In this document: piece after piece, positions 22,398-33,049 of the stretch | How positions within the stretch are numbered: position 1 is the stretch's first letter | How the letters are laid out: each line of letters starts with the position of its first letter | Assembly (NCBI GenBank): GCA_009760885.1 | Contig: CM019701.1 | Span: 35,354,697-35,418,696 of the forward strand | Direction: 5' to 3' | Source: Achatina immaculata | Lineage: Eukaryota > Mollusca > Gastropoda > Stylommatophora > Achatinidae | DNA length: 64,000 nucleotides | Program-made: the position numbers and the translations under genes | Notes under the pieces: generated by a model | The model's input: only the letters and a program-made list of their open reading frames with translations | Database searches by the model: none | What the model was told of the DNA's origin: nothing

Positions 22398-23320
22398 CGA
22401 GAGTCATACCGAAAGTCGTGAGCAATTTTTTTTATCAGAATTTATAGATAGATAAAATTTAAATGTGTTACCTTAATCTGCATCCTTTTCTTCACTTTTC
22501 AACCATTTCTCTGCACACATTTTTCCCATCACTCTGCAAGTTTGAAAATACCCTCCCCGTAAAATTCCGTTCCAGCTGACCGACGACACAGACACACTGC
22601 TTTCTGGACGTTCTCTACTGTGTCGTAGTGATAGCCTCGCGTTTGTTCTTTCACAAAACCGAAAAAATGGTAATCACTGGGTGCCAGGTCGGGGCTATAG
22701 GCAGGGTGTGGAAGAATTTCACAAACTATCTTTTGAATTTCCTCAGTTGAGTGATGGTTTTTCGTGTGATCTTCAGTCAACCAGCGGGACCTAGCGGCAA
22801 TAAACTTTTCTATAGCCTAGGGTTTCAATAATTTCCTGTACTGTATTGTGTCCTATTCCAAGATTTACAGCGATTTCAGATACTGTGACACGTCTGACTT
22901 GTTTAATGATGTCGTCAAACCTTTCCACGTTGTGTTCAGTTGAGGCAGTTCGAGGGCGACCGGTGCGAGGCATATCTTGGATGCTCGTATTTCCATCTTT
23001 GAAATATTTCACCCACCTCCTAACACTGCTAGCACCTTATACACACATCTCCATAAGCAAACTGAAGTCTTTGGTGAATTTCAACAGCGGGATTTACTCT
23101 TTAACGAGGAACTCAATAACAGCATCTTGACGAAACGAAACTTCAGCACCCGCCATTTTCTTTCTGCTTCGCGTGGTCACGTGACTCTTGATGCTGACGT
23201 CATGTGACCTCTATATAAAATGAAAAGGATTTAGATTAAAAAGATACATTTATATTTTCTCAATCTATAAATTCTGATTTTTTTTTTTTTTTTTGCTCAC
23301 GAATTTCGGTATGACCCTCG
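22398..23320 (-). mobile_element. mariner element with both TIRs, internally deleted
   Basis: The ends are 28-bp terminal inverted repeats differing at two positions (left CGAGAGTCATACCGAAAGTC-, right ending TTCGGTATGACCCTCG). They are flanked by TA on both sides (22396-22397 and 23321-23322), the expected mariner target. On the minus strand the N-terminal half reads MKYFKDGNTSIQDMPRTGRP and RVTVSEIAVNLGIGHNTVQEI. The C-terminal half reads HPAYSPDLAPSDYHFFGFVKE (third catalytic Asp region) and RWEKCVQ. The middle, with the first two Asp residues, is deleted, so the copy cannot transpose alone. Confidence 0.9.
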
Positions 23321-23767
23321 TATTATAATATACTCACGGAAAAAAGTAAGTATGCGGAACATTATAGGGCACTGTCCACATGTTCTTGGGTGAACGCATA
23401 TAAAAGTTGGCTCACGGTATCATTGAGTGCTGAATAGCACGCAAAGTAATAGGCTTGATCGCAGTGAAAGTGTCAGTGAAACAAAAAGAAAAAAGTCGGA
23501 GTGGCACCCCGCAAACAAAGAAAATCTTGATTTCCGTATATGTATACCACAGACTGTTATCACTACTTAACAATGTCTTTTCATCGAGCCAGTGATACAT
23601 GGATCCGTTGTCTGGACATGTTATTCCTTCTTCTTGCAGCGCTTGAACTAACTGGTGGTTTGGAATGGGTTAGTAATGATCCAAAGTATTCAAAACTCTC
23701 GACCTGTTATATAGTCATAGCCTATAGGAAGAAATTACAAACAGTAATTTCAATCTGGAATTTACCA
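23321..23767. other. Spacer with a short inverted family A piece
   Basis: Most of this stretch shows nothing recognisable. Positions about 23668-23702 (TTAGTAATGATCCAAAGTAT and onward) match the family A ESFEYLGSLLTNN coding region in minus orientation, opposite to the plus-strand family A copy that starts at 23768. Confidence 0.45.
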
Positions 23768-24741
23768 AAACAATAAAGAGAAATATAAAACTTTAACAAA
23801 AGAAGTACGAAGAAACATAAGAAAATACAAAAAACAATACATACAAGATTGTTGTGAAAGAATAGAAGAACATCAGAAGTGTGGAAGAGATAGTGAAATG
23901 TTTAAAGAAATGAAGACATTGACGAGAAATGTCACACCTAAGCTAAATGTAATTTGTGATGAGGTGGGGAATACCTTGACAGAGACTGAGGAAATTCTAG
24001 AAAGATGGAAGGAATATTGCAAAGGAATGCATGAAACAACTGACTGTGGAAACAGAAATCAACAGTGTGAAATATTATTGGAGGAGAAAGAACCCGAACC
24101 GACAATAGAAGAAGTTTTATGGGCAATAAAGAATCTGAAAAATGGTAAATCACCAGGATGTGATGAGATAACAGCTGAATTTATTAAAGTAGGAGGAAAA
24201 GAGTGTGCAACAATCTATCATGCACAGTGCAAAAAGATATGGCATTCAGGTATTTGGCAGCAGATTGGAAAAGAACTGTATTCATACCACTGCCAAAAAA
24301 GGGTAAACTGAGATTATGCACAAACTACAGAACTGTTGCCCTGATTAGTCATGCCAGTAAAATTCTGTTAAAAATCATAATTTTGTAAGAAAATAGAAGA
24401 AGTCAGTATGGTCCAAGCTGGCTTCGGGCAAGGAAGAGGATCAAGAGATCATATATTCAATCTAAGATTAATAATAGAGAAATGCAGAGAGTTTAATGTG
24501 AATCTATATTTATCATTTATAGACTACTCAAAGGCATTTGATTGTGTACAACACCAGAAACTTTGGGAAATAATGGGGAAAATGGGATTTCCAACACATT
24601 TGATACAATTAAAATCACTGCTGTATCTAGACCAACAAGCAGCAGTGAGAATAAATGGTGAAACAACAACTTGGTTTGACATAAAACAAGGGGTCCGTCA
24701 GGGGTGCATGTTGTCACCCTACCTATTTAACTTTTTTTTAT
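23768..24741 (+). pseudogene. Family A LINE linker-RT fragment
   Basis: The plus strand encodes KEKYKTL-KEVRRNIRKYKKQ, MFKEMKTLTRNVTPKLNV and EEVLWAIKNLKNGKSPGCDEITAEF. Frameshifts follow, then LPKKGKLRLCTNYRTVALISHASK and VQAGFGQGRGSRDHIFN...FIDYSKAFDCV...GVRQGCMLSPYLFN. It lacks the endonuclease and is cut before YADD, where the SINE palindrome begins. At least two frameshifts break it. Confidence 0.8.
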
Positions 24742-25045
24742 AAATAGGAAACTACGAGGTTTTGGTACGGTAAAGTAAGAGAACAAATATTGTAGGATTA
24801 AACCTTGAAAAAATCGTAGACAAAGCACTTTAGTGAGACGTGAGAGAAAGAAAAATCACAAGAGAATTACCTGGGATTCGAACACGGACTCCAGTAGGAC
24901 GAGCAGCTCTCGTGGCTAGACGGCTGCTCGTCCTACTGGAGTCCGTGTTCGAATCCCAGGTAATTCTCTTGTGATTTTTCTTTCTCTCACGTCTCACTAA
25001 AGTGCTTTGTCTACGATTTTTTCAAGGTTTAATCCTACAATATTT
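24742..25045. mobile_element. Head-to-head tRNA-SINE palindrome
   Basis: Two SINE copies face each other. The left arm is on the minus strand at 24785-24906. The right arm is on the plus strand at 24924-25045. By eye the 122-bp arms are identical, with a 17-bp loop (24907-24923) that itself reads as tRNA-like head sequence. Each arm contains the B-box (GTTCGAATCC), the CTCACGTCTCACTAAAGTGC body and the AATATTT end. The left copy extends further into its 3' tail (to about 24745). Confidence 0.85.
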
Positions 25046-25159
25046 CACAAATAATGTTAGGCCTATCTATAAACTACTGTCATTAAACGTTCATACATAG
25101 AACTATCAAATCTGGCAATTAATTTGACAACAGTTATAAAATGTCCGTTACTTACTTTA

Positions 25160-25910
25160 CTTAATCCTTTCGAGAGGAGATGCAATTGGCGTTTTTAGGC
25201 CAAATGGGTGGCCTCAAATGACAGTCATGCCATATTTGGCGAGCGACTCTCTAATCTATCTCTTTCTGAGTCTTCCTCTTGATCTGTGTCCTGCACTTCT
25301 TTGGTTGAAGGCTTTCGATGTTGGTTGTAAGTGTGTCATTCTCATTAAATGGCCGAACAACTTGAATTTGCTTCTCTGTGTATCGTAGACACGATGTAGT
25401 TCAGACCATATGTCTTATGGTGTCATTTCTTACCTTGTCAAACCTTGTGACGTCTGCTGCTTTCGCGTGTGGTTAATGTATTCTGTTGTTTCTTAGTAAG
25501 TGCCCATGTCAGGCATTGGTAGCACAGCGTTGGTATCAATATTCTATTAATTAGTTTTATCTCTTTGTTTCGAGTGGAATGTTTGAGTGTGTAAACAGCG
25601 AGGGTATCTGGTATGCAATCGCACTGGCTCTTTGTGTTCTAACATCATTTTCTTTATCAAGCTTCCCATCTTCTGTGAGCATTACATCCAAGATACTTGA
25701 ATTTTTTTACTTGTATTTTGCTGTCTTCTATATATACATTAAATGGATTTGACATTCTGCTAACTTTCATGGTCTCTGCTTTGACGATGTTTATTTTCAT
25801 ATCATATTTTTTACAACTCTAATTGAGATTATTCATATGATATTGTAAACAATTCGAGTTCTTGTGTGCTATACACAGGTCGTCTGTGAACATTAGTTCG
25901 TTCTAAACCA
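25160..25910 (-). pseudogene. LINE family G RT C-terminal fragment
   Basis: Read on the minus strand with several stops, the sequence gives ELMFTDDLCIAHKNSNCLQY (motif C as FTDD), KYDMKINIVKAETMKVS, VKKFKYLGC and INRILIPTLCYQCLTWALTKK. It then continues into a 3' region shared with 5036-5294. It is an old, heavily mutated RTE/CR1-like fragment without endonuclease or tail. Confidence 0.6.
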
Positions 25911-27635
25911 GATGGCTAATACGAAACAGTATAATGCCTATTGAAAAAGGAATTTAGAATGGCAGATAAATTTTCTGCTGACAAACAAATGCATAAAGGA
26001 TCTGTGTAATTTGAAGGGTGTGTCTGCTGCCTAAAACTATTCATTTCTCATCTTGTTGCTATTGCACAAATGTTTCTACAGTTGAGCCAGTTTGCAAAAT
26101 CTAGTGCTAAGTTATACACACAGCAGCTCAATAAGACACCAGGCTCTCAACAATTCTAAAACAGAACGCCAAATAATAAACTCTACTACCTTTGGAACAT
26201 GGAGTCAATCAACTCCACCAACGTTTAATAATCCACCAGAAATTGAAACAAGGCTACTGTTTAACAAATACTCAATACAACATTTACTGATGGAGTAAAA
26301 TGAAGGGTGATCTCATGAGATGGAAACGTAGTCCATCAGATGGAAAAGACAAAAAAATAATAATGCTTCCCAGCGTGAAATCTTCAACGCCATGTGGGAA
26401 GAAACCTGAACAATTGACTTACAACAAAATATACATACTGTACTTACAAAAAATATCCCAGCAGCTGAAATTACCTCTATATAACAAAACTCTTCAAAAA
26501 TATTACAAATCTCACAAGAAAATCCTACAAAAAAATAAACTCCGACACACAACATTCCTACCAAAAACAAACAAAAAAAACAACTCTAGACAAAATCTCT
26601 GCTTAAACTAATTCTGAGCGGTATTTATACCACTTTTCCTACTCACTTCTCAAACTAACTGAAGGATATCACCATCAGGCATAGCTTTGTCAACTTAGGA
26701 ATATAGAACATTCGGCAACTATGCCCGTTCGATATCACTTTTGTGAACGATGCGTGTCTTGTAAAACTTACTTTTGGGAAGCCCAAGTATATGATGTCTT
26801 TGGAGTCAAGTCAAAATAAGGAAGGACCTTTCGCAACAACGAGAAGTGATTCAGGCAATAAAGATAATGATCAATATCAAGTTCGTGGTTATATCGGCAA
26901 GTACAATGGTCAAAAGGTGCTCAGCACATCGATGGTAACCCCTACAGTCAGCAAATCTCTTGATCGCTTTTCCTGCCGGTTATTTACTTCCCAGGATCCG
27001 AAGCATGTAAGAGCTTTTAAGCAAGATGAATGACGTCCGTAAATGGTGGAAATTCCAATCCAAAATGTAAGCAAGACGGAAACAGTCTTTCCCATATTGC
27101 AACCTTTGAAAATGTAAAGAAATGGAAATTATTTTTTAATCACAACTAAAGAGATATTAATGGGATTCGGCAACCATTAAAATTAGAAAGCTGGGATAGT
27201 TCAGCCACATCAAGAGACATAACTGTTTGGAGAGTTTGATAAGTAGAAGGCAATGTGCCAGGCTTTTTGTGGAAAGGGGTTGCAGAATTTTCTATCTGGG
27301 TAAAATGAGGACTACTTAAGTCATGATGATGATGCCTGTAACCGATTATTCTGTATGAATAAAATATCATAGGTTTCCGCTTTCTCTTCATACACTCTTC
27401 ACCAAACGAAAACAAGGAAGACTAAAATTTATAATGCCAACAATTATAAATATAATACAGAATGATTCCTTCTTTCACAATTTTGATTCTCTCCTCGTAC
27501 TAAATCAAAGTGGAACGCTTCGACTCATTCCTATTCTCACATATATTTGGGATATATTTGTGGTGTTAACGCAATGAAACAAATCACATCTGAAAACTAC
27601 AAGTTAAAACACTCATTATTTTTAACACAAACAAA
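25911..27635. other. Region without recognised genes
   Basis: About 1.7 kb, partly A-rich (26300-26610). A 96-codon plus-strand frame at 26743-27033 (starting MNDACLVKLTFGKPKYMM) has no stop and mixed composition but no family I recognise. It is listed as a finding rather than a gene. Confidence 0.4.
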
Positions 27636-28740
27636 ATGCCAAAATTAAATGGAATACTATCTAAAATTCTCAACATTATTAGGGATCTCAACAACGGATA
27701 TGTCTGTGCAGTCAACACAGAAGAACGAATGAGGGAATGGTTCCAGTTTGAAACAGGTGTGAAACAAGAATGTATATTATCTCCCTTGCTTTTTGGAATT
27801 GCATTAGACATAATGAAAAAATGCTGCACAGGTAAAACGGGCGTTGACTGGGTACATGGGACTCAACTATAAGATCTTGATTTTGCATACAACATAACTC
27901 TTATCAGTGACAATGCAAATTCGATCCAAGAAAAAATAGATACTCTACCCTGTCTTCGCCAGCTACCAAAACAGGACTTGAAAGTAACTAGGAAAAAACA
28001 AAAATAATGAAACTTCCCATTAATCAAGAAGGAAAAATACACATAGAAGATGTAAACGAATTTGCATAACTCGGCAGCTACATAGACCAGGACGGTGACA
28101 CCAGAAAGAAGTTAGAATTAGAATTGCAAAAGCAGCAATAGACTCTTTTGGGGAACATTTTTTTTTAAAATAGGAAACAACGAGGCTTTCGTATGATATA
28201 GTAAGAGAACACAGTTTTGTAAGATTATACCTCGAAAAAGTCGTAGACAAAGCACTTTAGTGAGACGTGAGAGAAAGAAAAATCACAAGAGAATTACCTA
28301 AGATTCGAACACGGACTCTGGTAGGACAACAGCCGTCTAGTCACGAGAGAACAACGTACTAACGTACTGCGCCAACTACCGTCTTTCTCTCACGTCTCAC
28401 TAAAGTGCTTGGTCAACGATAGCCTCTTTTGAAAATAAATTCATTAGCAAAATATTCTATATAAAATGGAATGAATTGAAGAACAATGCAGAGATAAGAC
28501 AGATGAGGAAACAACAACTTGTCTCACAGGTGATCAGAAAAAGAAGATGAACATATGTCGGCATGTGATGAGAAAAAAATAGTCAAAGAATCCCAAAACA
28601 AGTTATCAAATGGAACACAATAGGCCAAATAAAAAGAGGTCGACCACGTGGAACTCTAAAGAGGACAAAGAGGAAAAGCTCGCCGAAAGCAGGACAACTT
28701 GGTAACTACCATGCGACGTTTAACGGCACGGGAAGGATGT
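27636..28740 (+). pseudogene. LINE family E copy 2 (SINE-interrupted)
   Basis: The plus strand encodes IRDLNNGYVCAVNTEERMREWFQFETGVKQECILSPLLFGIALD (motif B region), then VHGTQL and a degenerate DLDFAYNITLIS motif C in other frames. The 3' end is GTTTAACGGCACGGGAAGGATGTAAG, shared with the 15.2-kb copy. It is interrupted at 28151-28423 by a SINE unit flanked by the 8-bp TSD CTCTTTTG. Many stops make it a pseudogene. Confidence 0.75.
28151..28423 (-). mobile_element. tRNA-SINE with inverted partial copy, inserted as one unit
   Basis: A full SINE on the minus strand spans about 28163-28379. Its head is GGTAGTTGGCGCAGTACG, its B-box is GTTCGAATC and its tail ends TTTCCTATTTTA. It is followed by a plus-strand partial SINE body at 28381-28420 (CTTTCTCTCACGTCTCACTA and onward). 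The whole is flanked by CTCTTTTG at 28143-28150 and 28424-28431, within LINE family E. Confidence 0.8.
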
Positions 28741-28949
28741 AAGAATATGTCGAAAGCAATATATACTCAATATGGAAACTGTCGTGAAAATCGTTCGCAT
28801 TAAAATTTTTAACAAACAGTTGCACGTCAAGTGTTGTTTTTCCTTATCTCAAAAATTGTGTGTATATATAATATGCATTTTTACCAGCTCCCATGCATGT
28901 TTGTGAATGAACACATTCACCAATACTATTTCACATCAGATGTTGTGCT

Positions 28950-30000
28950 AGATAAAAGGGCGACTGCAGTAAAACTGGTTTAAATAAAAAAAAGGTAGAT
29001 AGAAGTGTATGGTGCAGTTTTACAAAGTGAGGGGGGAGTGAGAAAAGTGATAATAAACGAATAGAAAGTATGAGAATGTATAAATGAAAAACATACAACA
29101 TCTGATATTTCGGCGTGAGCCTTTTTCGAGGATTACATACACAACGAGACACACACACAAATAAATAAATAAAACGAAGAACTTATCTTAATGTGGCCTC
29201 CTCCAGAAGTAGAAAACGGGCAAATGTGTGTATTTGAAGGAAGGACCAAGCGGACCACAACAAAGGATATCCGATAGAGCCAATTGTAAAGAAGAGGTGG
29301 AGAGAGAGGAGGAAAACAAATGGTAGAAAGGGGTGAAGAGAAAGGCAATAGAAACATGATAGCCGCTAGAGGAGGTGACGGGGGAGGAGGAGGGAAAAGG
29401 GGCGCGGAGAGATAATGAATGAAGAACTTAAACACCTGCAGGAGAAAATGTGAAACTGGTGAATAGGACAAGACCCTATAAACACCAATATGTTGCCAGA
29501 GAAGAAAAGAGGATGGTGGTAGCATAGAGAAAGAAAGTAGAGTTTACAAAAAAAGGGGGAAGGGAGTGTCAACATTCTCCTCTAGCGGCTATAATGTTTC
29601 TATTGCCCTTCCCCCCTTTCAACCACCTGTTTTCCTCCTCTCTCTCTCCACCTCTTCTTTACGATTGGCTCTATGGGCTCGTCCTTTGTGTGGCCCGCGT
29701 GGTCTCTATGCATCTCCTAGTGTACACGCATTTCTCTGTTTCCTACTTCTGGAGGAGGCCATATTAAGTTCTTCATTTAGTTCTTCGTTTTTTTTTGTCT
29801 CGTTTGTGCATGTAGTCCTCGAAAAAGGCTCACACCGAAATATCGGATGTTGTACGTTTTTCATTTATACATTCTCATACTATCTATTCGTTTTTTCTTA
29901 CTTTGCTCACTCCCTCTGCCATTTTGTTAAACTACATCATACACCTCTATCTACTTTTATTATTTTAACCAGTTTTACTGTAGTCGCCATCCTTTTATCT
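28950..30000. mobile_element. Penelope-like 3' ends as an inverted pair
   Basis: The left arm (28950-29372) and right arm (29577-30000) are inverted copies of a Penelope-like 3' region. The outer ends are AGATAAAAGG-CGACTGCAGT and the reverse, ending TAGTCGCCATCCTTTTATCT. Inner blocks are CCGCTAGAGGA and TCCTCTAGCGG. The arms also share CACTTTG/CAAAGTG, CGAAATATCGGATGTTGTA and ATTGGCTCTA-GG. No coding sequence survives; several long frames through it are compositional artefacts. The arms differ by indels, so this pair is older than the one at 47.8-49.7 kb. Confidence 0.75.
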
Positions 30001-30214
30001 TGCAAATAAAGGAAACATTTCTGTGGAGGGCCATAGAAGTGGATGACAGAATTTGCAGATTTAAATAACTTGACAATGTTTCCTGTAGTCCTAGAGTCTG
30101 AGATACAGACAGATACAGGACCAGGGAACTAAAATTTTCAAAACTCTCTAACTAATTAATTTGGAATAAATATGTCATATCGGAGTCTTATTCCCCATTA
30201 TAGCAATACATAAC

Positions 30215-30563
30215 ACTATTATCATCATCATCATCAGATGCCATGCCGACTGGAGGTGGCTATTGTGCTTCTCTAGAGTACCCGATCCTTCATGCAGACA
30301 TTTGGTTCAGTTTGTGATCTCCTTTCACACCAACTCGTCAGACTGTTCAGTATCGTTTCTCTCGGTCTTCCCCTGGCTCTTTTTGGACAAGATTTCCAAC
30401 ACTGTTTCTAAACCTCTTCTCGTACATTCTCCATTAGTTATGTTTGCTGTCAACATTCTTTTAATAAACCACATTTTTACTGCTTCGAATAATTTTTGTG
30501 CAGACCTTCCTATTGTCAGTGATTCGCTTCCATATAATAGGATAGGTTCAATATAGCATTTTA

Positions 30564-30565
<2 letters not shown>
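30215..30565 (-). mobile_element. Family B LINE 3' fragment
   Basis: The plus-strand view begins ATTATCATCATCATCATCAG (microsatellite tail) and continues ATGCCATGCCGACTGG-GG, GTGATCTCCTTTCACACCA and CAGTATCGTTTCTC, matching 15983-16440. Similarity stops at TATAGCATTTTAGGA, where a TA run begins. Confidence 0.8.

Positions 30566-30615
<50 letters not shown>
30566..30615. repeat. (TA)n microsatellite
   Basis: About 50 bp of alternating TA with one GTATA break, between two LINE fragments. Confidence 0.9.
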
Positions 30616-30620
<5 letters not shown>

Positions 30621-30900
30621 TACTTGTGCCTTTTCCTTCGACGAAGCCACTGTCCTTCAGTGATTTCTGGTTTTATTTTGCCCCTAACTCTTCTCATGAC
30701 AATAATAAGCACGATTTTGTTAACATGGCTCATAAGACTAATGATTCGCTGGTCTTCACATTCAACTGCACCTATAAGGTCATGGCAATTCCAAAAAGCA
30801 AGGGAAATAATATACATATTTGTTTCACGCCTGTTTCAATCTGAAACCTTTCGCTCATTCCTTCTTCTGTCTTGACTTCATAAACATATCCGTTGTAGAG
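30616..30900 (-). pseudogene. LINE RT fragments in permuted order
   Basis: On the minus strand the first block read is RDLYNGYVYEVKTEEGMSERFQIETGVK-CILFPLLFGIA (motif B region). It is followed immediately by GAVECEDQRIISLMSHVNKI and VMRRVRGKIKPEITEGQ, which normally lie upstream of motif B. The sequence resembles family E and B RTs. Both blocks are interrupted by stops. Confidence 0.6.
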
Positions 30901-30903
30901 ATC

Positions 30904-30907
<4 letters not shown>

Positions 30908-30943
<36 letters not shown>
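30908..30943. repeat. (TA)n microsatellite
   Basis: Uninterrupted TA dinucleotides followed by a short GAGA run. Confidence 0.9.
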
Positions 30944-30945
<2 letters not shown>

Positions 30946-31008
30946 AGAGACAGAGAGAGTTTTACTGCAGTTGCTTGACTGCGCCGCGAGCAAGCACCTG
31001 CAGTAAAA

Positions 31009-31870
31009 TTATGATAACACAATGCAAGTCTGTAAACTTTATAGACATAATATCTATCGGCACTAACAGTCTTTTAACCTCGGTCTTCTTACAAACCCAC
31101 CGACAGCCATACATATCTACATTACACTTCCTCTCATCCTGAAACTTGCAAGGATTCACTTGCATATTCGCAGCTCCTCCTGTGATAGTATGAGGGGTTG
31201 ACATAACCACTGATAGAAGAGTACATACAAAACAGTGCTCAGGAAAGCACGGGTAGCCTACTAAGCGGGAATTACAAACTGAGCATCAACTATTTAGACA
31301 GTAAAGAAAAATAAAAAAGGAACAGTTAGAGATTACACTTAGAGAAAAGACTTGGAAACGTAGAGACGGTACGCACACACCACGGAACAAGACGGGGGAG
31401 AGGGGAAACATCTAGACTTAGAGAGAGAGAGAGAGAGAGAAGAAGGACAGATCGACAACAGACGCGTAAGGAGAAGAAATTAGAAATGTACACTATTGAA
31501 CAATTGTCATTGATGGCTAACCAATAAAGTAGGTTGAATTGTGACAACCCTAAGCAGTTAGTCTCTCTGTCTTGGATGACTCGTTACGTTCCTCGTCTGT
31601 TACCATCTGTCTAATAGAAGGGCCCGCAAAACCCTTCGCTTTCATCGTCGGGAGACTCCGTTTTTGCTGCCTATGACTTGGACCTTATGGACCAATCGAA
31701 TAGGCTGTCAACAGACTCATCCTATTCGATTGGTGTCAATAAACACTCCCATGAAATAAATTATTAGAAATTGTTCGCACTTGCCACTATCCTGAAAAAA
31801 AATCCTTTGGAACCCTTCAACCGTATCCAAAAAATGAGCCACAAAGAGCCTTTCCATCATCATGGCCAGA
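31009..31870. other. Spacer with simple repeats and a hairpin
   Basis: This contains a (GA)10 run at 31421-31440 and a perfect 14-bp inverted repeat at 31691-31704/31721-31734. No gene is supported. Confidence 0.5.
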
Positions 31871-32700
31871 TGGAGTTCTTTATCGCCATCTGCCATTCAT
31901 CGACCCAGACACTCGCGACATCTTCTCATCATATTCCTTCTTCCCCCCCCCCCCCCCCCCCCACCTCACGCTTACAGACGGAGACCAAATCTGAAGGATA
32001 TCCTCGTCCATTACCATTTTAAACGAGATTCAGCAACTGGAACTAGAAAATGCAGCCGTCCTCGCTGTCACATATCCTGTAGCTTGCAAAAAGAAATCCA
32101 TTACTTTTCCCAAAAACTCTTCACACTTCATGACGGATTCACATGCGATCCTCGCTTTGTAATATATCCAACTGTGTGAAAAAGTGTATGATAATAAAAG
32201 TATTGGAGAAACCTGTCTTATATTGGATGACCGCATCCACAAACATCTTTATAACATCCCCTAGCATGCTTCTAAGCCAGTCTCTAATCAGCTGCCCCCA
32301 ACCACAGAGGCAAGTCTGATTTTTCTAGTAACAGCTATCAAACAATGTCACTCTGATGACAGAGGACCATGAGAATCGTTACTTTCAGGAATATAGGACG
32401 GTGGAACCACACCTGAACAACTCGAAAATCAGCCATACTTTCTCTAAAGTCATATTACCTCTTCTTTATGCTCAACTCTTTTCTCCCCCTACAACTTAAC
32501 AGAACACTCAACATTACAAACTCTCTACACAAACCACATTCATCCACCCTTTTCTCAGACTGATTACCACTGTGTCCTCTGTTTCCACTTTCACCACCCG
32601 ATCTTTACTATCAACCTATACCTGACAATTCTTTATTTAAACATTAAACATTCACAATACTCCACAACATGAACTCTCAAAGTGCTCCATTTTTAGATTT
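31871..32700 (+). pseudogene. Penelope-like GIY-YIG region, degenerate
   Basis: After a 20-base C homopolymer (31943-31962) the plus strand reads YRRRPNLKDILVHYHFKRD, GTRKC-RPRCHISC (Cys cluster), FTLHDGFTCD and, past stops, IGETCLILDDRIHKHLYNIP (GIY-YIG core). It ends with CPQPQRQV-like sequence, then the NHRG/TAIKQCH-DDRG block. It aligns part by part with the cleaner copy at 48646-49140. The RT is missing. It forms a tail-to-tail inverted pair with the minus-strand copy at 33050-33800. Confidence 0.7.
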
Positions 32701-33049
32701 TTTTCCCATTTTTATTTTTTATATATCATTCAAGTGAATTTATATTTTATTTGCTTCCTTATTTATTTGTTCTGTATGTTTTGTATGATTCAAGGTATAT
32801 ATTACAACTGTGTGCTTATTAACTAATAAATCATTTTCCTGTTTTTGTTTTAAACAATTTTAACATTTTTAAAAAAATTCTGTTTAATGAAATTTAACAG
32901 TAGCTTAACTTCTACAAGCAATTCAAACATAGACATGCTACAAACATGATTTAAATTCCACGTGGTTTTCTTGTTATTGAGGGTGAGTCCTTCTTACTCA
33001 CTTTCTTTCACTGCCAACACACAATAATTAGTGTATAAATATACACTAA

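Noticed and set aside
29133..29525. 130-codon proline/leucine-rich minus-strand frame
   Set aside because: It lies in the non-coding Penelope-like 3' region and is due to a pyrimidine-rich composition.
30566..30615. TA run as a replication origin or promoter
   Set aside because: Simple microsatellite between LINE fragments; no supporting signal.
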